Assembly (NCBI RefSeq): GCF_900114565.1
Contig: NZ_FOTM01000010.1
Coordinates: 78,885-142,884, forward strand
Length of the DNA: 64,000 bases
Reading direction: 5' to 3'
DNA from: Leifsonia sp. CL147
GTDB lineage: Bacteria > Actinomycetota > Actinomycetes > Actinomycetales > Microbacteriaceae
In this document: positions 59,827-64,000 of the stretch, piece by piece
Position numbering within the stretch: position 1 is the first letter of the stretch
Layout of the letters: each line of letters starts with the position of its first letter
Notes under the pieces: generated by a model
Databases searched by the model: none
What the model was told of the DNA's origin: nothing
Seen by the model: the letters and a program-made list of their open reading frames with translations, nothing else
Made by a program: the position numbers and the translations under genes

Positions 59827-61280
59827 GCGGGCAGCTGGTCCCCGACGGCGGGCTGGGTGGGTTTCTCAGCGGGCAAAGTACGGGCGATCCGGATGCGGCG
59901 CGCCTGGGTGGCGGCGTAGAAGCCGCCACCCACAATGGCTCCCGCGAAGACGGAAATGTCTGCGCCTCCGAGGGCTTGCGTGATCGGCCCAACGTAGAAG
60001 GTCGTGTTGAGGCACAGTGATGCTGCGGCTGCACCGAGCAGGAGAGCCGCGCACCCTCCAAGGTTGAACCCACCGGTGAACCAGTAGCGACTGCTGCGGC
60101 TGGTGTTCTGGAGGGAAGGACCGTCGTATTGGTTGCGCCGGAGGAAGGTGTCGACGGCGTAGATAGCCATTCCCGGTGCAAGGACCGCCAGGCTCACCTC
60201 GAGGAGTCCGGAGAGGGTATCGAGGAAGTTGGAGATGAATAGGGCGTACAAGGTCACGGCGATGGCGACAATGGCGTCGAAGATGACGGTGAGGGAGCGC
60301 CGCCACGGGATCCCGGTGGCCAACAGTGCAAGTCCTGTGCTGTAGGCGGTAAGTGCGTTGTTCGAGATGGAGCCGATGATGATGACGAGAAGGAAGACGA
60401 CGTAGAACCAGGGCGGAACGATCTTCGCCATGGCTGTTTCCGGGTTGCTCATGTCTACGGCGGTGGCGGCAAGTGCGCCAAGAACTGCGATCCCGGTCGC
60501 CGGCAGGAAACCACCGAATCCGGTCCAGAATCCTGTCGCGCGAGAGCTCGTCTGCGTCGGCAGGTAGCGGGAGTAGTCGGCGCCGACAGGCCACGACAGT
60601 GGAGCCGAGGCGATCAGACCGAATCCGGTAGCGGCGACCGCCCACAGCGCTGGACCAGACAGTCCGCCGCCGTCCGGTACGAACCCGAAGTTTGCGTGTG
60701 TGAACACGAAGTAGGCGAGGATGACGAGCGCAGCGAGGAGAACCCAGGTGAACCAGGGTGCCAGCTTGACGATGGTTGCGTGGCCATAAACGCTGATGGT
60801 GAAAGTGACCAGCGCGAGTCCGACCACGATGGCACCTTGGAGCAGGACGGGGGTGGAGCCGAAGAAGTGGGTTACAAGGGCGACTCCGGCGAGGGCTCCG
60901 ACTGAGAGGTTGATGGCTTCGTAGAGCACTCCGATCACCCATCCGATGGCGATCTGAATCACTCGGTTGCCGTTGACCCCGAAGAAGGCTCGGTTGATCA
61001 CCTCGCTGGGGCTTCCGGACGCGGGGCCGCTGATGGCGAGGTAACCCACTCCCGCCCAGAGCAGGTTGCCGGCGACGATGACGAGTATTGCCTGCCAGAG
61101 GTTCAATCCGAGGATGATCAGCAAGCTTCCCAGGACGAAGTAGAGGTAGATGATGTTCGAACCCGCCCAGACGGAGAACAGCGATCGTGGAGACCCGTAG
61201 CGCTCCGACTCGGGAACATAGTCAGCGCCGTGCGTTTCTATTCTGCCTGGTAGGTCGGTGGCCGGTTCCTGAGGTGACAT
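59823..61280 (-). CDS. NCS1-family permease B
   Basis: The 485-residue protein has about twelve membrane segments and NCS1 motifs: RIETHGADYVPESERYGSPRSLFSVWAGSNIIYLYF at the N-terminus, GSPSEVINRAFFGVNGNRVIQ, SAPLSWPVGADYSRYLPTQTSSRATGFWTGFG and SNNALTAYSTGLALLATGIPWRRSL. It imports a nucleobase-like or hydantoin-like compound. It differs strongly from the permease at 27564. The ATG at 61280 has AAGGAG upstream. Two related palindromic sites lie in its promoter, and a TetR gene precedes it. Confidence 0.9.
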   Translation of the reverse strand: MSPQEPATDLPGRIETHGADYVPESERYGSPRSLFSVWAGSNIIYLYFVLGSLLIILGLNLWQAILVIVAGNLLWAGVGYLAISGPASGSPSEVINRAFFGVNGNRVIQIAIGWVIGVLYEAINLSVGALAGVALVTHFFGSTPVLLQGAIVVGLALVTFTISVYGHATIVKLAPWFTWVLLAALVILAYFVFTHANFGFVPDGGGLSGPALWAVAATGFGLIASAPLSWPVGADYSRYLPTQTSSRATGFWTGFGGFLPATGIAVLGALAATAVDMSNPETAMAKIVPPWFYVVFLLVIIIGSISNNALTAYSTGLALLATGIPWRRSLTVIFDAIVAIAVTLYALFISNFLDTLSGLLEVSLAVLAPGMAIYAVDTFLRRNQYDGPSLQNTSRSSRYWFTGGFNLGGCAALLLGAAAASLCLNTTFYVGPITQALGGADISVFAGAIVGGGFYAATQARRIRIARTLPAEKPTQPAVGDQLPA

Positions 61281-61307
61281 CTTCGCTCCTTCGCGCCATC
61301 CAGCTTG

Positions 61308-61366
61308 TTGCTCGTGCGAGCAATAAGAATTGGGTGAACGGTAGCAGCTGTTGAACAAGTGAGCAA
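61308..61366 (-). promoter_or_regulatory. Two related palindromic operators before the NCS1 permease
   Basis: TTGCTC-GTGC-GAGCAA (61308-61323) is a perfect palindrome 28 bases before the start codon. TTGAAC-AAGT-GAGCAA (61351-61366) is a degenerate copy 43 bases further up. The TetR gene next door is the likely source of the binding protein. Confidence 0.65.
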
Positions 61367-61425
61367 TAGCGGAGATTGCGCGAGTATCTGGCGTGCCTGC
61401 GTAAGACCCGGCGTGGAGCCGAGGG

Positions 61426-62088
61426 CTACTGACCGGCGCGCAGGGTGCCGTGCGGCAAGCCGAGTTCCCTCTCTGTGCTGGCAGCGAGGAGGCCTTCAAC
61501 GGCCGGGTAGTCCAGGCTGGAGTCGGCCAATGCGCTGCGCACGGCGCTCGCGGCAACCTGTCCGTCCAGCAGCGCGAGGATTCGCATTGCAACGACCGAT
61601 GGAGCATCCTGCAGCCGGAATTCACCGGTTGCGGAGCCAGCCTCGATCGTGGCTGTCATGTCGGCCAAGTCAAGCTCCATCTGGTGAACCACGGCGGTGC
61701 GAACGACGGGCCGGTCGGCGGCCTGCCGCCACGCGTCCAGCCAGAGCAGACTCAACGGGTCGCGAGTGGGACTGGTGTAAGCCGCAATGGTTTCCCGGAG
61801 TCGTTCCGTTGCTGTGGGCAGGTGGCCGACCCTGTGTGCGATAGCGAGCCTCTCGGTAGTCACGACTTGCGAGAAGGCGGCCGCGACGAGCTCGTCGATG
61901 GCGCTGAAGTAATGCGTTACCAGCCCGTACCCCACACCCACATAAGTGGCGACACGGCGCGCGGTGATCGCGTTGAGGGTTTCGGTGAGCGCGATCGCGG
62001 CGGAGGCGTCGATAATCTCTTGTCGACGGTCTGCGGGGGTCTTCCGCCGGGTAGCAGGTGTCGCCGAGCGCAGCGTACTCATGGACAA
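61426..62088 (-). CDS. TetR-family regulator of the permease unit
   Basis: The 220-residue protein has a TetR HTH (TPADRRQEIIDASAAIALTETLNAITARRVATYVGVGYGLVTHYFSAIDELVAAAF) and a BetI-like C-terminal helical domain (DPLSLLWLDAWRQAADRPVVRTAVVHQMELDLADM, ALLDGQVAASAVRSAL). It stands between the ureohydrolase and permease genes on the same strand. It probably binds the TTGCTC-type palindromes in front of the permease and responds to the imported compound. Confidence 0.9.
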   Translation of the reverse strand: MSMSTLRSATPATRRKTPADRRQEIIDASAAIALTETLNAITARRVATYVGVGYGLVTHYFSAIDELVAAAFSQVVTTERLAIAHRVGHLPTATERLRETIAAYTSPTRDPLSLLWLDAWRQAADRPVVRTAVVHQMELDLADMTATIEAGSATGEFRLQDAPSVVAMRILALLDGQVAASAVRSALADSSLDYPAVEGLLAASTERELGLPHGTLRAGQ

Positions 62089-62151
62089 AGCGTAGGCGAA
62101 GGAGTGCCCGCTATTGCTAAGGGCTTGCCCGGCGCGGCCCAGCCGTAATTG

Positions 62152-63099
62152 TCACTCCTGGGCGTGTTTCCGCAGCGCGAGGAGGGAGACGAGGTCGTAA
62201 ACGAGGTGCGCGGCGGCGACCCCCGTGATTTCGGCATGGTCATAGGCGGGGGCGACCTCCACGACATCAGCGCCGACAAGGTTCAGTCCCCGCAGACCGC
62301 GCAGGATCTCCAGCAATTCGCGACTGGTCATGCCGCCGGCTTCAGGGGTCCCGGTGCCGGGTGCATGCGCGGGATCAAGGACGTCGACATCGATGGATAC
62401 GTAGAGGGGACGGCTTCCGATGCGATCTCGGAGCTTGGCGGTCACCTCGTGCACGCCCTGACGGAGGACATCGGAGCTGGTCACGATGCCGAACCCGAAG
62501 CGCCGATCGTCCTCGAGATCGCGCTTGCCGTAGAGAGGCCCGCGCGTGCCGACATGGCTGAGTGCCTCGCTGTCGATGACGCCTTCTTCGAACGCCCGCC
62601 GGAATGGAGTTCCGTGCGTGAACTCAGCGCCGAAATAGGTGTCCCACGTGTCCAGGTGAGCGTCGAAGTGCAGCAGTGCTACTGGGCCATGTCTCGTGGC
62701 GGCGGCACGGAGCAGCGGGAGGGCGATGGTGTGGTCGCCGCCAAGGGTGAGGAGGCGTGCGCCGTCGGTGGTGAGGTCGAGTGCAGCCTGTTGCACCGTC
62801 TCGATCGCCTCTTCGATGTTGAACGGGTTGACGGCGATGTCGCCGGCGTCCGCCACCTGGCTGATTTCAAATGGCGACACGTCGAGCGCGGGGTTGTAGG
62901 GGCGCAGCAGCCGGGAGGCTTCGCGGATGTGATTCGGTCCGAAGCGGGCCCCCGGACGGTATGACACACCGCTATCGAAGGGGATCCCCGCGACGACGAT
63001 GTCAGCCCGCTCCACTTGATCCAGTCGTGGCAAGCGCGCGAAGCCATCTCGTCCGGTGAAACGGGGCGTGCGAGAGCTGTCGATGGGTCCAATTGGCAT
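62152..63099 (-). CDS. Ureohydrolase, agmatinase-like
   Basis: The 315-residue protein has the two-manganese site of the arginase/agmatinase family: [13 protein letters not shown] (His), [16 protein letters not shown] (Asp, His, Asp) and [29 protein letters not shown] (Asp, Asp). [14 protein letters not shown] and [12 protein letters not shown] are also typical. Members remove urea from agmatine, guanidinobutyrate, guanidinopropionate or formiminoglutamate-like compounds; the SpeB-like length and motifs fit agmatinase or guanidinobutyrase. The start [10 protein letters not shown] at 63099 has AGGAGA somewhat far upstream. It is the first gene of the co-directional unit. Confidence 0.9.
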   Translation of the reverse strand: MPIGPIDSSRTPRFTGRDGFARLPRLDQVERADIVVAGIPFDSGVSYRPGARFGPNHIREASRLLRPYNPALDVSPFEISQVADAGDIAVNPFNIEEAIETVQQAALDLTTDGARLLTLGGDHTIALPLLRAAATRHGPVALLHFDAHLDTWDTYFGAEFTHGTPFRRAFEEGVIDSEALSHVGTRGPLYGKRDLEDDRRFGFGIVTSSDVLRQGVHEVTAKLRDRIGSRPLYVSIDVDVLDPAHAPGTGTPEAGGMTSRELLEILRGLRGLNLVGADVVEVAPAYDHAEITGVAAAHLVYDLVSLLALRKHAQE

Positions 63100-63141
63100 C
63101 GTTGTTTCGTCTCCTGGGGCGCGGGTTTGGCGATGGTTCAC

Positions 63142-63170
63142 ACTATGGCAGCCTGTGTCGTGCCAGACAA
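63142..63170 (-). promoter_or_regulatory. Promoter of the ureohydrolase gene
   Basis: On the minus strand TTGTCT (63165-63170) is followed after 17 bases by CATAGT (63142-63147), about 40 bases before the start codon. The IS481 remnant lies directly upstream, so the native upstream region may be lost. Confidence 0.45.
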
Positions 63171-63212
63171 CACTTTTTGTTCACTGGTCAACTCCGGTAT
63201 TCCAGGGTCCCG

Positions 63213-63535
63213 CACCGGCTCCATCCCGAGGGAACGCATCTTCTCGTGAACACTGATCGGCCCATGGTCCAAGCCTGAGGCCTCCAGTGCGGCGCGGACT
63301 CCGACCGCCCGTTGGGCGACCTCGTCGGGGACCCTCGACGGGCTGCTGCGCGGCCGTCTCGACCGCGGCTCGAACGCCGCCGCCGGCCCATCCTGAGCTG
63401 CCCGTTTTCGGATCGCGAAGAACGTCTCCGGTGAGATCCCGTGCTCGGCACGGAAGGTCGTGATCGACCCGCGCGCGCATCCGGTGGCCACTGGACGATC
63501 GCGAGACGGACACGAGGGATCAACGGGATCAACAC
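63213..63535 (-). pseudogene. IS481-family transposase, N-terminal remnant with frameshift
   Basis: The true start MLIPLIPRVRLAIVQWPPDA is in the frame opening at 63535. Near 63475 the coding sequence passes to another frame that continues RGSITTFRAEHGISPETFFAIRKRAAQDG, AFEPRSRRPRSSPSRV and ALEASGLDHGPISVHEKMRSLGMEPV. Homology stops there, near 63213, before the DDE catalytic domain. About 100 of some 350 residues remain, so the copy is dead. Confidence 0.8.
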
Positions 63536-63542
63536 GGCTCAT

Positions 63543-63686
63543 CCCTCAAACATTGAGGGCAACTGCCAGGACCAAATCCCGTTGGAACGTCGGAGTTCTA
63601 TTGATGCACTTCGTCAGAGATGTCCTGGTGAATCACACTGCCTCGCCGCACGGTCGCGTCCCGCTGAGTGGATGCTCCTATTGCTG
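63543..63686. other. Non-coding end region of an IS110-family element
   Basis: These 144 bases lie between the IS481 remnant and the stop codon of the IS110 transposase. They start with a perfect hairpin CCCTCAA-ACA-TTGAGGG (63543-63559). In some IS110-family elements the non-coding end produces a guide (bridge) RNA; whether this end does so cannot be decided from sequence alone. No terminal inverted repeat was identified. Confidence 0.4.
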
Positions 63687-64000
63687 TCAAGCGGCCTGCG
63701 GTGTTTCGAGTTGAGCGAGCGCGAGGTTCGCGCGTTGTTCGAGTTCGGGGTCGGCGCGGGTGCCGATCTCGAGTCGTCGTAGCCGCTGGTAGGGGACGCC
63801 GAGCGTTGCGGCGAGGACACTGATCGGTGTGCCGATCGCCTGTCGGCGTGCCCGGAGTTCGCGTCCGACCGGGTTGTCGGTGGCGGGGTTGAGCAGGGCG
63901 GCATAAACCTCGTTCGCGACGTGTCGTTTCAGGCAACGCATGATGTCGCGGTCGGTGAGTTGCTCCGCGCGGCGCCGTTCGAAGTAGGCCATTGTGCGGG
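63687..64000 (-). mobile_element. IS110-family transposase, C-terminal part, runs off the window
   Basis: The frame reads RTMAYFERRRAEQLTDRDIMRCLKRHVANEVYAAL, the usual C-terminal region of IS110 transposases, and stays open to the window edge. After it comes an extra ~50 residues, VGRELRARRQAIGTPISVLAATLGVPYQRLRRLEIGTRADPELEQRANLALAQ, which look like an XRE-type helix-turn-helix. The Met at 63992 is internal, not a start. The catalytic DEDD and Ser domains lie outside the window. Confidence 0.75.

Overview
The window looks like chromosomal DNA of a high-GC Gram-positive actinobacterium, most likely a Microbacteriaceae member close to Leifsonia. This is inferred from the very high GC content, several apparently leaderless TAnnnT promoters placed 6-8 bases before an ATG, an ArsR of the corynebacterial type with a Cys15-Cys16 pair, an LAQTG-anchored surface protein, and gene families typical of soil or plant-associated actinobacteria. 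No tRNA, rRNA or CRISPR array was recognised.

Layout. 1-7.0 kb: cell surface and housekeeping (a secreted propeller protein cut by the window edge, a polyprenyl-phosphate sugar transferase, an SRAP DNA-repair protein, a membrane glycosyltransferase, an aldo/keto reductase). 7.2-12.1 kb: small proteins, a 1063-residue repeat-containing surface protein bracketed by a strong terminator, and a palindrome-controlled RibD/DHFR-like reductase. 12.2-15.6 kb: a 2-keto-3-deoxygluconate unit (KDPG aldolase, KDG kinase, IclR regulator) followed by panD. 15.6-18.5 kb: an SRPBCC protein, a ferredoxin-reductase-like flavoprotein and a Met/Cys-rich copper-storage-like protein. 18.7-23.2 kb: a LacI-controlled sugar ABC importer. 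23.3-25.0 kb: a two-gene arsenic pair (arsR/arsO). 25.1-27.4 kb: an accessory island with an HTH/PIN toxin-antitoxin pair and an unrecognised RHH-linked two-gene unit.

27.5-33.1 kb: NCS1 permease, GntR regulator, two nitrilase-fold amidases and a flavin monooxygenase, suggesting uptake and breakdown of a nitrogen compound. 33.4-43.7 kb: amino-acid permease, two IclR regulators, a cyclase unit, and a tightly overlapping operon of homoserine dehydrogenase-like enzyme, aldehyde dehydrogenase and aspartase, flanked by two Lrp/AsnC regulators. Together these can be read as a homoserine to aspartate to fumarate catabolic route. 43.8-57.3 kb: a glycoside-utilisation locus (two GH2, two GH3, an MFS transporter, a TetR regulator, an SGNH hydrolase) in which the same palindrome, TTTTCCCC-N5/6-GGGGAAAA, occurs at three promoters. 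It also holds two decayed genes (Gfo/Idh/MocA oxidoreductase and GDSL hydrolase).

57.4-63.1 kb: a co-directional unit of ureohydrolase, TetR, NCS1 permease, MBL hydrolase and amidohydrolase, the last three translationally coupled. 63.2-64 kb: an IS481-family transposase remnant and the C-terminal end of an IS110-family transposase that runs off the window.

The most promising signals are the three-site TetR palindrome regulon, the putative homoserine catabolic operon, the RHH plus unknown 271-residue protein pair, and a promoter whose 17-base spacer is exactly a palindrome. All functional statements rest on reading motifs and context; no database search was run.
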